Shown: in pieces, positions 34,962 to 44,468 of the stretch | How positions within the stretch are numbered: position 1 is the first letter of the stretch | How the letters are laid out: each line of letters opens with the position of its first letter | DNA from: Microbacterium suwonense | GTDB lineage: Bacteria > Actinomycetota > Actinomycetes > Actinomycetales > Microbacteriaceae | Length of the DNA stretch: 64,000 nt | NCBI RefSeq assembly: GCF_030296555.1 | Contig: NZ_AP027728.1 | Span: 2,542,001-2,606,000 of the forward strand | Direction: 5' to 3' | The notes under the pieces: generated by a model | What the model saw: the letters and a program-made list of their open reading frames with translations, nothing else | Told to the model about the DNA's origin: nothing | Database searches by the model: none | Translations under genes and position numbers: made by a program

Positions 34962-35938
34962 CACTGGAGACGATGCCCCTCTCGAAGGCGCTGAACGCCG
35001 GCCTGCGCAAGGCCATGGAGGACGATCCCCGTGTGCTGCTGATGGGCGAGGACATCGGCCGGCTCGGCGGCGTGTTCCGCGTCACCGAGAATCTGCAGCG
35101 CGATTTCGGCGACCGCCGGGTGATCGACACGCCGCTGGCCGAATCCGGCATCGTCGGCTCGGCGATCGGCCTGGCCATGGCCGGCTTCCGCCCGGTGTGC
35201 GAGATCCAGTTCGACGGCTTCGTATTCCCCGCGTTCGACCAGATCACCTCGCAGCTGGCGAAGATGACCAACCGGCACGAGGGTGCGCTGTCGATGCCGA
35301 TCGTCATCCGCATCCCCTACGGCGGGCACATCGGCGCCGTCGAGCACCACCAGGAGAGCCCCGAGGCGTACTTCACGCACACCCCCGGCCTGCGCGTGGT
35401 GTCGCCCTCGACCGCGAACGACGCGTACTGGATGATCCAGGAGGCGATCCGCTCGAACGACCCGGTGATCTTCCTGGAGCCGAAGAGCCGGTACTGGCCC
35501 AAGGGCGAGGTCGACCTCTCGGCATCCGCCGCACCGCTGCACGCCTCGCGCATCGTGCGCCGCGGCTCGGACGTCACACTCGTCGGCCACGGCGCGATGG
35601 TGACCACGCTGCTGCAGGCCGCCGCGCTCGCCGACGCCGAGGGAACCAGCTGCGAGGTCGTCGACGTGCGCTCGCTCTCGCCGGTCGACTACGGGCCCAT
35701 CCTCGACTCGGTGCGATCCACCGGGCGGATGGTCTACGCGCAGGAGGCCCCCGGGTTCACCAGCCTGGGCGGCGAGATCGCCGCGACCGTCATGGAGCGG
35801 GCGTTCTACGCCCTCGAGGCCCCCGTGCTGCGTGTCTCTGGGTTCGACACGCCCTTCCCGCCCGCCAAGCTCGAGGGCACCTACCTTCCGGATGCCGATC
35901 GCATCCTGGAAGCCGTCGATCGCTCCCTCGCCTACTGA
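34958..35938 (+). CDS. 2-oxoacid dehydrogenase E1 component, beta subunit
   Basis: 326 aa; start overlaps the alpha stop. TPP-binding Pyr domain ([23 protein letters not shown] with the conserved Glu, [33 protein letters not shown]) and the C-terminal transketolase domain ([31 protein letters not shown]). Pairs with the alpha subunit as an alpha2-beta2 enzyme. 14 bp before E2. Confidence 0.92.
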   Translation: MTLETMPLSKALNAGLRKAMEDDPRVLLMGEDIGRLGGVFRVTENLQRDFGDRRVIDTPLAESGIVGSAIGLAMAGFRPVCEIQFDGFVFPAFDQITSQLAKMTNRHEGALSMPIVIRIPYGGHIGAVEHHQESPEAYFTHTPGLRVVSPSTANDAYWMIQEAIRSNDPVIFLEPKSRYWPKGEVDLSASAAPLHASRIVRRGSDVTLVGHGAMVTTLLQAAALADAEGTSCEVVDVRSLSPVDYGPILDSVRSTGRMVYAQEAPGFTSLGGEIAATVMERAFYALEAPVLRVSGFDTPFPPAKLEGTYLPDADRILEAVDRSLAY

Positions 35939-35952
35939 TCAGGATTCCTCCC

Positions 35953-37293
35953 ATGACCACTCAGACCTTCACCCTTCCCGACGTCGGCGAGGGCCTCACC
36001 GAGGCCGAGATCGTCGCTTGGAAGGTCGCGCCCGGCGACACCGTGGCCGTCAACGACGTGATCTGCGAGATCGAGACGGCCAAGTCGCTCGTCGAGCTGC
36101 CCTCCCCGCACGCGGGAACCGTCGGCGAGATCCTCGCCGCCGAGGGAGTCACGATCGAGGTGGGTGCGCCGATCATCACCTTTGTGACGGATGCCGAGGC
36201 CGGCTCGTCCCCGTCGGCTGGATCGGCCACCCAGGACGATGCGGGGGAGAAGGGCGGTGGCTCGGTGCTGGTGGGCTACGGCACCGGCGGCGAGGTCACG
36301 TCACGGCGCCGTAAGCCGGCCGAACGTCCGGTGCGCTCCTCGGTGGGCGTGATCGCCAAGCCGCCGATCCGCAAGCTCGCCCGCGACCTCGGGGTCGATC
36401 TGACCGAGGTCACTGCGACCGGCGCCGATGGCGAGGTCACCCGAGACGACGTCGTGCAGCATGCCGAGCAGGCCAGCGTGTTCCGCAACATCTCCACGCC
36501 CGAGTGGGGCGAGGTGCGCGAGGAGACGGTTCCGGCTCCAGCATCCGCACCGACGGGGCTTGCCCGCGGCATCCAGCCCGGCTCCGATCCGGAGCGCAGC
36601 GAATCCATCCCGGTCAAGGGCGTGCGCAAGGCGACCTCGTCGGCGATGGTGCGCAGCGCCTACTCTGCGCCGCACGTGACGGTGTGGAAGGAGGTCGACG
36701 CCACCCGCACGATGGAGCTCGTCAAGCGGCTGAAGGCCTCGAGCGACTTCGCCGACATCCGCGTCTCGCCGCTGCTGATCATGGCCCGCGCGGTGATCTG
36801 GGCCGCCCGACGCACCCCCATGGTCAACGCCGCATGGGTCGACACCGACGACGGTGCCGAAATCGCCGTGCGCCACTACGTGAACCTCGGCATCGCCGCA
36901 GCGACGCCCCGCGGCCTGCTGGTGCCGAACATCAAGGACGCTCAGGACCTGGGTATGAAGGATCTCGCGCGCGCGCTGAACCGGCTCACGCTCACCGCCC
37001 GCGAAGGAAAGACCAGTCCGGCGGACCAGCAGGGCGGTACCATCACGATCACGAACATCGGCGTGTTCGGGATGGATGCCGGAACGCCGATCATCAACCC
37101 CGGCGAGGCGGGGATCATCGCCATGGGGACGATCGCGCAGAAGCCGTGGGTCGTGGACGGCGAGGTGCGCCCGCGCTGGGTGACCACGGTCGCGGGGTCG
37201 TTCGATCACCGCGTGGTCGACGGTGACGGCATGAGCCGCTTCGTCGCCGACGTCGCCTCGATCCTGGAGGAGCCCGCGCTGCTCGTGGAGTGA
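35953..37293 (+). CDS. 2-oxoacid dehydrogenase E2 (dihydrolipoamide acyltransferase)
   Basis: 446 aa from ATG 35953. Lipoyl domain res 1-78 with lipoyl Lys44 in [13 protein letters not shown]; a peripheral subunit-binding domain ~res 135-170 ([31 protein letters not shown]); C-terminal catalytic domain with HRVVDGDG (His base) near residue 420. Moves the acyl group to CoA. Its neighbours show a complete E1-E2 set; the E3 subunit must come from elsewhere. Confidence 0.92.
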   Translation: MTTQTFTLPDVGEGLTEAEIVAWKVAPGDTVAVNDVICEIETAKSLVELPSPHAGTVGEILAAEGVTIEVGAPIITFVTDAEAGSSPSAGSATQDDAGEKGGGSVLVGYGTGGEVTSRRRKPAERPVRSSVGVIAKPPIRKLARDLGVDLTEVTATGADGEVTRDDVVQHAEQASVFRNISTPEWGEVREETVPAPASAPTGLARGIQPGSDPERSESIPVKGVRKATSSAMVRSAYSAPHVTVWKEVDATRTMELVKRLKASSDFADIRVSPLLIMARAVIWAARRTPMVNAAWVDTDDGAEIAVRHYVNLGIAAATPRGLLVPNIKDAQDLGMKDLARALNRLTLTAREGKTSPADQQGGTITITNIGVFGMDAGTPIINPGEAGIIAMGTIAQKPWVVDGEVRPRWVTTVAGSFDHRVVDGDGMSRFVADVASILEEPALLVE

Positions 37294-37317
37294 GTCCGCG
37301 GGCCCGTTGCGTGCACG

Positions 37318-37377
37318 TTCGCGGGTCACATATGGTTGCCTCTCCCCGCGGGAGGCGACCATATGTGACCCACGAAG
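37318..37377. repeat. REP-like hairpin repeat downstream of E2
   Basis: Left arm GGGTCACATATGGTTGCC (37323-37340) pairs with GGCGACCATATGTGACCC (37354-37371) with one mismatch; GCCTC/GAGGC extends the stem. The element opens TTCGCGGGTCACATATGG and is related to the 33633 copy. It can also act as a transcription terminator of the bkd operon. Confidence 0.7.
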
Positions 37378-37399
37378 CAAATAGAGGGCTCTTTCAAGT

Positions 37400-37417
37400 T
37401 GATAATGGTTCTCATTA
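37400..37417 (+). promoter_or_regulatory. Zur box in front of znuA
   Basis: TGATAATGGTTCTCATTA; arms TAATG (37403-37407) and CATTA (37413-37417). It matches the actinobacterial Zur/Fur-type operator pattern and lies 18 bp before the znuA ATG (37435), so zinc-loaded Zur should block transcription. The zur gene itself is in the window at 62715. Confidence 0.8.
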
Positions 37418-37434
37418 CCGTTTAGCATGAGGGC

Positions 37435-38394
37435 ATGCGAAAGATTCTTGCCCCCGTCGCGCTCGCCGCCGCATCCGTACTCGTTCTGACCGGCTGCGGG
37501 GCCAGCACCGCTCCCGCCGACGACGGGCGGATCCGGATCGTCGCGTCCACCAACGTCTGGGGAGACATCGTCCGCAGCGTCGGGGGAGACCACGTCGAGG
37601 TGACCTCGATCATCGACTCCCTCTCGCAGGACCCGCACGAGTACGAGGCGACGGCGGCCGACCAGCTCAAGGTCAAGAACGCACAGCTGATCGTCGCCAA
37701 CGGCGGCGGATACGACTCCTTCATCGACTCCCTCGAAGAGGCCGTGGGCGGCGACCCCGTGGTGATCACCGCCGTCGAGTTCTCCCACGACTACCCCGGC
37801 GACGACCACGACGAACATGACCACGATCACGACGAAGCGGACGACCACGAGGGCCACGATCACATCGAAGGGTTCAACGAGCACGTCTGGTACGACGTGC
37901 ACACCGTCGGCCACGTCGCCGAGCAGGTCGCGAAGCAGCTCGGGGAGCTGGATGCTGCGAACAAGGCCGACTACGAGAAGAATCTTGCCGCCTTCCAGGA
38001 CGACCTGGAAGGGCTGGAGACTTCTCTCGCCGAGATCGAGAGTGCGCACGGCGGCGAGAAGATCTTCGTCACCGAGCCCGTGCCGCTCCACCTCACCGCA
38101 GCGGCAGGCCTCGTCGACGTGACCCCGAGCGAGTTCAGTGAGGCCGTCGAAGAGGGCCAGGACGTGCCGCCGGCAGTTCTACTCGAGGCACGCAAACTGC
38201 TCGAGGCCGGTGACGTCGCCGTGCTGCTGGCCAACGCGCAGACCGGCGGTGCCGAGACGACCCAGGTGATCGATGTCGCCGAGTCGCACGGCATCCCCGT
38301 GCAGGAAGTCACCGAGCTTCTTCCCGACGGAGACGACTACATCTCCTGGATGACGGGCAACATCGCGACGCTCGCGGGTAATCTCGACAAGTGA
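37435..38394 (+). CDS. znuA: Zinc ABC transporter, substrate-binding lipoprotein
   Basis: 319 aa. Lipobox LTGC (Cys21), metal-binding His68 (DPHEY), His150 (NEHVWYD) and Glu/Asp at the C-terminal lobe; the surface loop 122-143 is Asp/His-rich (DDHDEHDHDHDE) as in ZnuA proteins, which helps capture Zn(II). First gene of the znuABC operon with a Zur box 18 bp upstream. Mn could be an alternative substrate, but the His-rich loop and Zur box favour zinc. Confidence 0.9.
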   Translation: MRKILAPVALAAASVLVLTGCGASTAPADDGRIRIVASTNVWGDIVRSVGGDHVEVTSIIDSLSQDPHEYEATAADQLKVKNAQLIVANGGGYDSFIDSLEEAVGGDPVVITAVEFSHDYPGDDHDEHDHDHDEADDHEGHDHIEGFNEHVWYDVHTVGHVAEQVAKQLGELDAANKADYEKNLAAFQDDLEGLETSLAEIESAHGGEKIFVTEPVPLHLTAAAGLVDVTPSEFSEAVEEGQDVPPAVLLEARKLLEAGDVAVLLANAQTGGAETTQVIDVAESHGIPVQEVTELLPDGDDYISWMTGNIATLAGNLDK

Positions 38395-39233
38395 CCTTCG
38401 CCGCTTCGCCCGCATCGCGGACCTCGCCACTGCTGCAGATCCACGATGCGGCGATCCGGCGCGACGACCGTGAGCTGTGGCGCGGCCTCGACCTCGAGGT
38501 CATGCCGGGAGAGCTCATCGCCGTGCTCGGGCCGAGCGGATCGGGTAAGACCACGCTGCTGCGCGCCGTTCTCGGTCTGCAGGGGCTGTCGGAGGGGTCG
38601 ATCACCGCCCTCGGCGAGCGGGTGCGCGGCCGGGGGAACCGTCACATCGGCTACCTGCCTCAGGCGCGTCCGCTGCCGGCCGAGACCTCGATGCGCGGCC
38701 GCGACCTGGTCGCGCTCGGCGTCAACGGTCATCGCTTCGGCCCGCCCCTCCCGCGCCGACGTGACCGTGCTCGCGTCGATGCCCTCATCGACGCGGTGGG
38801 CGCGCGCGGGTTCGCCGACAGGCCGGTCGGCGTCCTCTCCGGCGGTGAGCAGCAGCGGCTGCGGGTAGGTCAGGCGCTCGCCGACAATCCCCGTCTGCTG
38901 CTCTGCGACGAACCGCTGACCAGCCTCGACCTCGCCAACCAGCAGGCCGTCGTCGGGCTGATCGACGCGCACCGCCGCACGGGCGCGGGAGTGCTGCTGG
39001 TCACCCACGACATCAACCCGGTGCTCGACATCGTCGACCGCATCCTCTACCTCGCGAACGGCCGGTTCACCCTCGGCACTCCGAGCGAGGTGCTCACCAC
39101 CGAGGTGCTGTCGGCCCTCTACGGCGCCCCGGTGTTCGTGCTGAAGGCCGGCGGCCGGCTCGTGGTGGTCGGCGCTCCGGATGCCGAGAGCGCCGCGCAC
39201 CACCACACCGACCACGACGAGGAGATCGCATGA
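38391..39233 (+). CDS. znuC: Zinc ABC transporter, ATP-binding protein
   Basis: 280 aa, GTG start overlapping the znuA stop. Walker A GPSGSGKTT (res 47-55), signature LSGGEQQRLRVGQAL, Walker B LLLCDEPLTSLD and switch VTHDIN. Energises uptake through the permease next door. Overlaps it by 4 bp. Confidence 0.9.
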   Translation: MTFAASPASRTSPLLQIHDAAIRRDDRELWRGLDLEVMPGELIAVLGPSGSGKTTLLRAVLGLQGLSEGSITALGERVRGRGNRHIGYLPQARPLPAETSMRGRDLVALGVNGHRFGPPLPRRRDRARVDALIDAVGARGFADRPVGVLSGGEQQRLRVGQALADNPRLLLCDEPLTSLDLANQQAVVGLIDAHRRTGAGVLLVTHDINPVLDIVDRILYLANGRFTLGTPSEVLTTEVLSALYGAPVFVLKAGGRLVVVGAPDAESAAHHHTDHDEEIA

Positions 39234-40147
39234 GCCTCGACGACATCGGCGATGCGATGTTCGGCGGCATCTCGCAGTACGGCGAGATCCTCGCGTTGGT
39301 GTCGAACTCGGTGTGGGCGGGAGCCGTGCTGGGCCTGGTCGGCGGTCTCATCGGCGTGTTCGTCATGCAGCGCGATATGGCCTTCGCCGTGCATGGGATC
39401 AGCGAGCTGTCGTTCGCCGGAGCTGCCGCGGCGCTGCTGTTCGGCTTCGATGTGGTCACAGGGTCGATCGTCGGCTCCCTCGTCGCCGCCGCGCTGATCG
39501 GATGGCTGGGGGCGCGGGCGCGCGACCGCAACTCGATCATCGGCGTGCTGATGCCGTTCGGCCTGGGCGTCGGCATCCTGTGCCTCTCGCTCTACAACGG
39601 CCGGGCCGCCGGCCGGTTCAGCCTGCTCACCGGGCAGATCGTCTCGGTGCAGGATGCGCAGCTGGGATGGCTGATCGCGATCTGCACGGTGGTGCTGCTC
39701 GGACTGCTGCTGATCTGGCGTCCGCTGCGCTTCGAGTCCCTCGACCCGCAGTCCGCCGCCGCGCGCGGTGTGCCCACAGTGGGTGTCTCGTTCGCGTTCA
39801 TGCTGCTGCTGGGCCTGGTGGTCGCCGTGGCCGTGCACATCATCGGCGCGCTGCTGGTGCTCGCTCTCGTGGTCACCCCGGCGGCGGCCGCCATGCGGGT
39901 GCGCTCCGGCCCGGTGTCGGTGCCGCTGCTGGCGGCGCTGTTCGGCATCGTCTCGGCCGTGGGTGGCATCCTGCTCGCCGTGATGGGCACGTTGCCGGTG
40001 AGCCCGTACATCACCACGATCTCCTTTGCCATCTATCTGGTCTGCCGTGGGGTCGGGGGTCGACGCGACCGCGTGGTCCGCCGCACAGCCGGGGATGACA
40101 TCATGGATCCCCGGGGCCGACTTCTTCAGAAAGGCGACGACCTGTGA
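39230..40147 (+). CDS. znuB: Zinc ABC transporter, permease
   Basis: 305 aa, ABC-3 family permease with seven to nine hydrophobic segments. FVMQRDMAFAVHGISELSFAGAA and LVVAVAVHIIGALLVLALVVTPAAAA are the usual membrane motifs of the ZnuB/MntB group. Overlaps both neighbours by 4 bp. Forms the transmembrane dimer of the Zn importer. Confidence 0.9.
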   Translation: MSLDDIGDAMFGGISQYGEILALVSNSVWAGAVLGLVGGLIGVFVMQRDMAFAVHGISELSFAGAAAALLFGFDVVTGSIVGSLVAAALIGWLGARARDRNSIIGVLMPFGLGVGILCLSLYNGRAAGRFSLLTGQIVSVQDAQLGWLIAICTVVLLGLLLIWRPLRFESLDPQSAAARGVPTVGVSFAFMLLLGLVVAVAVHIIGALLVLALVVTPAAAAMRVRSGPVSVPLLAALFGIVSAVGGILLAVMGTLPVSPYITTISFAIYLVCRGVGGRRDRVVRRTAGDDIMDPRGRLLQKGDDL

Positions 40148-41472
40148 GCGACACGCACGAGTCCGGCAATGCGCAGGACGGCGACTTCTTCGACCAGCTG
40201 CTGACCTCCGCTCCCAACAAGGAGCACGCCTCGTTCACGCAGGCGTTCCGCGGGTACGACAAGGCGGAGGTGGATGCCGCGATCGCGACGATGCGCGAGC
40301 AGCTGGACCGCCTGACGGCCGACCGCGACAGCGCTGATGCCCGTCACCGCGAGGCGCTGGAGGCGCTGCGCGAGCAGCACGAGGCCGCGCTCGCCGATGC
40401 CGTCTCAGCGAGCGATGAGCGACTGTCGCGGCTGGAGGATGAACTGGCTGCGGCCCGCGCTCAGGCCGAGGACGCCGCCGCACAGGTGAGCACACTCGCC
40501 TCGGAGCTGAGCGAGGCGCCTGCGGGCGCCGACGAGCCGCAGAGCCGCCAGCAGTTCGAGGCCGTGCTGCGCGTGGCCGAAGAGCAGGCCAGCGTGCTGA
40601 TCCACAACGCGGCCACCCAGGCCGATCGTCTGCTCGAGGCGGCCCGTGAAGAGGCTGAGGCCAAGCGCGCCGAGCTCGAGGCCGACATCGCACGCATCAC
40701 CGCACAGGCTCAGCACGATGCCGACCAGGTGCGCCTGAAGATCGACACCGAGCTCACCGCGCACGAGGCGCGTCTGGAGCGTGAGGCCGCGCACGCTGCC
40801 GAGAAGGTGGCCCAGGCCGAACGCGAGGCGGCCACGGTGCGCACCGAGGCCGAGAAGGGGGCCGCAGCGCTGCGCGCCATGGTCACCCGCGAGACCAGCG
40901 ATCTGCGGTCGGATGCTGAACGCGAGGTGCGCGAGATGAACGCGCGGGTGCTGGAGTTCGAGGAGACCCTCACCCGCCGCCAGGATGACGCGCAGCAGGA
41001 GTTCCTGGTGCTGCACAACCAGGCCGTTGCGCACGCCGAGCGCATCACCACGGATGCCAACGAGCAGGTCGCGGCATCGCTGGAGCACGCGCAGCGCATC
41101 TCAGCGAAGGCCGAGGACTACGAACGTCTGATGCGCTCGCAGGCGCAGGCCATCGAGGCCGAAGCGCAGGTGAAGGCCCGCGAGACGCTCGAACGCGCAC
41201 GCGCGAAGGCGCAGAAGATCGTCGACAGCGTCACCGGCCAGGCCACGGCTGCACTGCGGGATGCCGAGGATCGCACCCGTCAGCTGCGCTGGCAGCAGCA
41301 GCAGCTGAACAGCTACATGGCTGAGGTGCGCGAGCTGCTGCGTCCGGAGGGCGTGCTCACCGGTCCGGCGCCTGAGACGGCTCCCGATGCCGATGCCGAT
41401 GCCGAGGCCGAGGCCGACACGACGGCAGTGGATGAGAGCTCGGATGACCACGAGAAGCTGCGTCGCGACTGA
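40144..41472 (+). CDS. DivIVA-domain coiled-coil protein
   Basis: 442 aa, GTG start. N-terminal ~45 residues (SFTQAFRGYDKAEVDAAIATMREQLDRL) are DivIVA-like; residues ~50-400 are near-continuous coiled coil rich in Ala/Glu/Arg with repeated EREAA patterns; tail is Asp/Ala/Glu-rich. Similar actinobacterial proteins are filament or polar scaffold proteins. Last gene of the znuABC operon by overlap (4 bp), though its link to zinc is unclear. Confidence 0.75.
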   Translation: MSDTHESGNAQDGDFFDQLLTSAPNKEHASFTQAFRGYDKAEVDAAIATMREQLDRLTADRDSADARHREALEALREQHEAALADAVSASDERLSRLEDELAAARAQAEDAAAQVSTLASELSEAPAGADEPQSRQQFEAVLRVAEEQASVLIHNAATQADRLLEAAREEAEAKRAELEADIARITAQAQHDADQVRLKIDTELTAHEARLEREAAHAAEKVAQAEREAATVRTEAEKGAAALRAMVTRETSDLRSDAEREVREMNARVLEFEETLTRRQDDAQQEFLVLHNQAVAHAERITTDANEQVAASLEHAQRISAKAEDYERLMRSQAQAIEAEAQVKARETLERARAKAQKIVDSVTGQATAALRDAEDRTRQLRWQQQQLNSYMAEVRELLRPEGVLTGPAPETAPDADADAEAEADTTAVDESSDDHEKLRRD

Positions 41473-41481
41473 GCCGACGGA

Positions 41482-43149
41482 ATGAGTCTGCAGCAGAAGA
41501 TCACCAGGGCGATGGATGCCAGAGGCGTGCGTCCTCTCGCGCTCGGGCCTTATGAGATCGACATCCACAGGGATCTGCGCGTGCCGATGGACGACGGCGT
41601 CGAACTGCTCGCCGATCTCATCGTTCCCATCGGCGGAGGGGATCCATCGATGCCGACCGTCGTGCTGCGCAGCCCCTATGGGCGCCGTGGCCCGATCGCG
41701 TCCGGTGCGCGGCGCCTCGCCTATGCCGGCTGCACAGTGCTCGTGCAGAGCTGCCGTGGCACGGGCGGGTCGCCGGGAAGGTTCCATCCGCAGGTGAACG
41801 AACAGCGCGACGGGATCGCGACCCACCGCTGGGTGCGCGGTCAGTCGTGGTTCACCGGGCATCTGGCCACTTTCGGGCCCAGCTATCTCGGATACGTGCA
41901 ATGGGCGATCGCCGGCAAGCTGCAGCGCGACGACCCGGAGACCGCGCCGGAGGCGCTGGTGCTGCAGGTGACGATGCCGGACTTCGGGGCGGTCACGTGG
42001 GACAACAACGCGTTCGCGTTGCGCAACGCCCTGGGCTGGACGCGCATGATGCGCAAGAGAGGTCCTGCCCTCATCGGCATGCTCCTGCCGGATCGCAAGC
42101 TGCAGAAGGGCTTCGAGACCCTGCCGCTGGGACGGGGCGACGAAGTCGCCACCGGAGAGAGCGTCGACTGGTATCAGGACTGGGTTCGGCACGAGAAGCT
42201 CACCGACGAGTACTGGACACAGCAGTCGCACACGGCATCCGTGCCCGACGTGACCGCACCGGTGCTCATGCTCACCGGATGGTACGACATCTTCCTGCCC
42301 TGGCAGCTGCGCACCTACGCTCAGCTGGTCGAGGCGGGCAACCCGCCACGGCTGACGGTCGGTCCGTGGGGGCACAGCAGCCCGGAGATGGAAGCGCCGC
42401 TGCTGGACGAGACGCTCGACCTCTTCGGCGAGATCTTCGGTTCGCGCACGTCCACGCGAACAGCGCCCGTGCGCGCCTACCTGACCGGAGCCGAGGAGTG
42501 GCGTGAACTGGCCACCTGGCCGCCGGCGGGCACGCACGGACAGGAGTGGGTTCTGCATGCGGACGGCGTGCTGTCGCCGGGCGCGGCGTCGGGCGGCACG
42601 ACGCGGTACCGGTATGACCCGGACGCGCCGACGCCGGCCGTCGGCGGGCCGAGCCTGACACCGGACACGCTCCCGCAGGACAATCGCGCCCACGAGCGGA
42701 GGGACGATGTGGTCGTCTTCCGCGGGTCGGCGCTGACCGAGCCGGTCACGATCGCCGGTAAGCCGGCAGCCCGCATCCGGTTCCGTTCGTCGAGGCCGTC
42801 CTACGACATCTTCGTGCGGATCACCGACACGCACCCCGACGGCCGGGTGCTCACTGTGTGCGACGGCATCCGTCGTATCGGCAGCGTGGGCAGCGTCGTC
42901 ACCGATCCCGAGCCGGATGCGGAGGGTTGGCGGGAGGTCGAGATTCCGCTGTGGCCCGTCTTCCACAGGTTCGCCCCCGGGCATCGCATCGGCGTGCAGG
43001 TGAGTTCTGGCGCCCACCCGCGATACGCTCGCAATCCCGGTTCGGTCGATCCCGCATTCAGTGCCGTCTCCGCCGGTGTCGCCGACCAGGAGATCTCACA
43101 TGACGGTCCATCCGTCTCGCGCATCGAGCTGCCGGTGTGGGAATCGTGA
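41482..43149 (+). CDS. CocE/NonD-type S15 hydrolase
   Basis: 555 aa. Residues ~55-280 are the alpha/beta core: SPYGRRGP, SCRGTGGSPGRF, nucleophile Ser134 in FGPSYLGY; the Asp is near GWYDIFLPWQ and the His in GPWGHSS. C-terminal jelly-roll domain (res ~330-555) as in X-Pro dipeptidyl-peptidase/cocaine esterase proteins. No signal peptide. It precedes the alanine-racemase-like and ligase genes, so it may process a small peptide or D-amino-acid derivative; substrate not known. Confidence 0.85.
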   Translation: MSLQQKITRAMDARGVRPLALGPYEIDIHRDLRVPMDDGVELLADLIVPIGGGDPSMPTVVLRSPYGRRGPIASGARRLAYAGCTVLVQSCRGTGGSPGRFHPQVNEQRDGIATHRWVRGQSWFTGHLATFGPSYLGYVQWAIAGKLQRDDPETAPEALVLQVTMPDFGAVTWDNNAFALRNALGWTRMMRKRGPALIGMLLPDRKLQKGFETLPLGRGDEVATGESVDWYQDWVRHEKLTDEYWTQQSHTASVPDVTAPVLMLTGWYDIFLPWQLRTYAQLVEAGNPPRLTVGPWGHSSPEMEAPLLDETLDLFGEIFGSRTSTRTAPVRAYLTGAEEWRELATWPPAGTHGQEWVLHADGVLSPGAASGGTTRYRYDPDAPTPAVGGPSLTPDTLPQDNRAHERRDDVVVFRGSALTEPVTIAGKPAARIRFRSSRPSYDIFVRITDTHPDGRVLTVCDGIRRIGSVGSVVTDPEPDAEGWREVEIPLWPVFHRFAPGHRIGVQVSSGAHPRYARNPGSVDPAFSAVSAGVADQEISHDGPSVSRIELPVWES

Positions 43150-43338
43150 GCCTTGCCACACCGCCGCTCAAGCGGCAGCACGCGTTCGGTGTGCCGGGTC
43201 GCTGAGCTTCGGCCGTCCTGACGCTCTCCGCGACACGATCCCGGCTCGTACACGAGCGGCGACGGTTCATCCGGAAGAATGACCGTATACATCCGTCGGC
43301 GGACGCCACCAGGAATCACGGGTGGGATTGTGGATCAT

Positions 43339-44468
43339 ATGGAAACGTGCGCGCGCCCGACGACGTGGGGCGTTGCGCCCTCTCATCTGTCCGTGTCCCT
43401 GGAAGCCATCCAGTCGAATACTGCTCTGATGCTGGGCATGTGCCGCACGCCGGTGATGGCGGTCGTGAAGGCCGGTGGGTTCGGCATGGGGGCCGTGCGC
43501 GCTGCGCGGGCCGCCCTCGCGGGAGGGGCGAGCGAGCTCGGCGTCGCGACCTGCTCCGAGGCGATCGAACTGCGTCGTGCGGGAATCACGGCGCCGATCC
43601 TCGCGTGGGTGCTGCACGAGGACGCCCCGATCGCCGAGGCTCTGAGCTGCGGCATCCGGCTGGCGCCGTCCTCTCCCGCACAGGTCCGCCACATCGCGGC
43701 AGTCGCGGCACAGCAGCAGGTCATCGCAGAGCTGGAACTGGAGGTGGAGACGGGAATGCACCGCTCCGGGTGCCCGCAGACGCACTGGCAGGAGCTCTTC
43801 CGTGCGGCCGCCGACGCCGACTCGGTGCAGGTGCTGGGTCTGTGGACTCACCTGGCCGGCACAATCTCGGAGCACTTCGATGAGCCGTTGGAGTGTCTGG
43901 CAGAAGCGGCGGCGCTCGCTGAACGGAGCGGTCTGCGCCCACGGCTGCATGCAGCTGCCTCGGTCGCCGCGACCGTCGATCCGCGCACCCGGCTCGACCT
44001 GGTGCGTCTCGGTGCGAGCCTGTTCGGCATCGAGCCGGTGCGAGACAGACCGCTCGGGCTGAATGCCGTCGCGCGCTGGGAGACGCGGGTCTCGCAGGTG
44101 CGCGACGTGGCTGTCGGCGAGGTGGTCGGCTACGACCGGGTGGTGCTGGATCATCCTTCTCGCCTGGCGCTGCTCCCCGTCGGCTACGCCGACGGCATCC
44201 TCGTCGCGCAGCGCTGGCCGATGGCCGCGGGATGACGGTCATGGTGGCAGGACGCCGTTGTCCCATCGTCGGTGCCGTCTCGATGGATCAGACGGTCATC
44301 GATGTCGGTGACTTCCCGGTCGAACGGGGTGATCTCGTCACGATCCTCGGCGATCCTCGGCAGGGTGAACCGGGGCTCGCTGAGTGGGCGCAGGCGCTGC
44401 GCACGATCCCGCAGGAAGTGCTCACCGGCATCGGCTCCCGCGTCGCGCGTGGGGAGGCGAGCGCGTGA
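43339..44468 (+). CDS. Alanine racemase-family protein, frame broken at 44229-44231
   Basis: Corrected length ~376 aa (43339 start; GTG 43330 or 43279 are alternatives). PLP Lys44 in VMAVVKAGGFGMG, where the usual AYGHG/DAYGHG is altered; VGYADGILV has the Tyr-like motif; VGAVSMDQTVIDVG is the C-terminal SMDQ block. The second part lies in the +2 frame from 44232. One more G in the GGG at 44229-44231 restores AAGMTVMVAGRRCPIVG. Interconverts amino acid enantiomers. Divergence of the motif and the linked ligase suggest a special D-amino acid, not housekeeping D-Ala. Confidence 0.8.

Noticed and set aside
32088..34964. 958-codon minus-strand frame covering hisC-type and E1 genes
   Set aside because: Only its C-terminal 133 codons (32088-32489) are a real gene, the holin-type membrane protein. 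The rest is antisense to well-supported genes.
44235..44465. Separate small gene beginning at 44232
   Set aside because: It has the C-terminal SMDQ block of alanine racemase and joins the upstream frame by one base, so it is not an independent gene.
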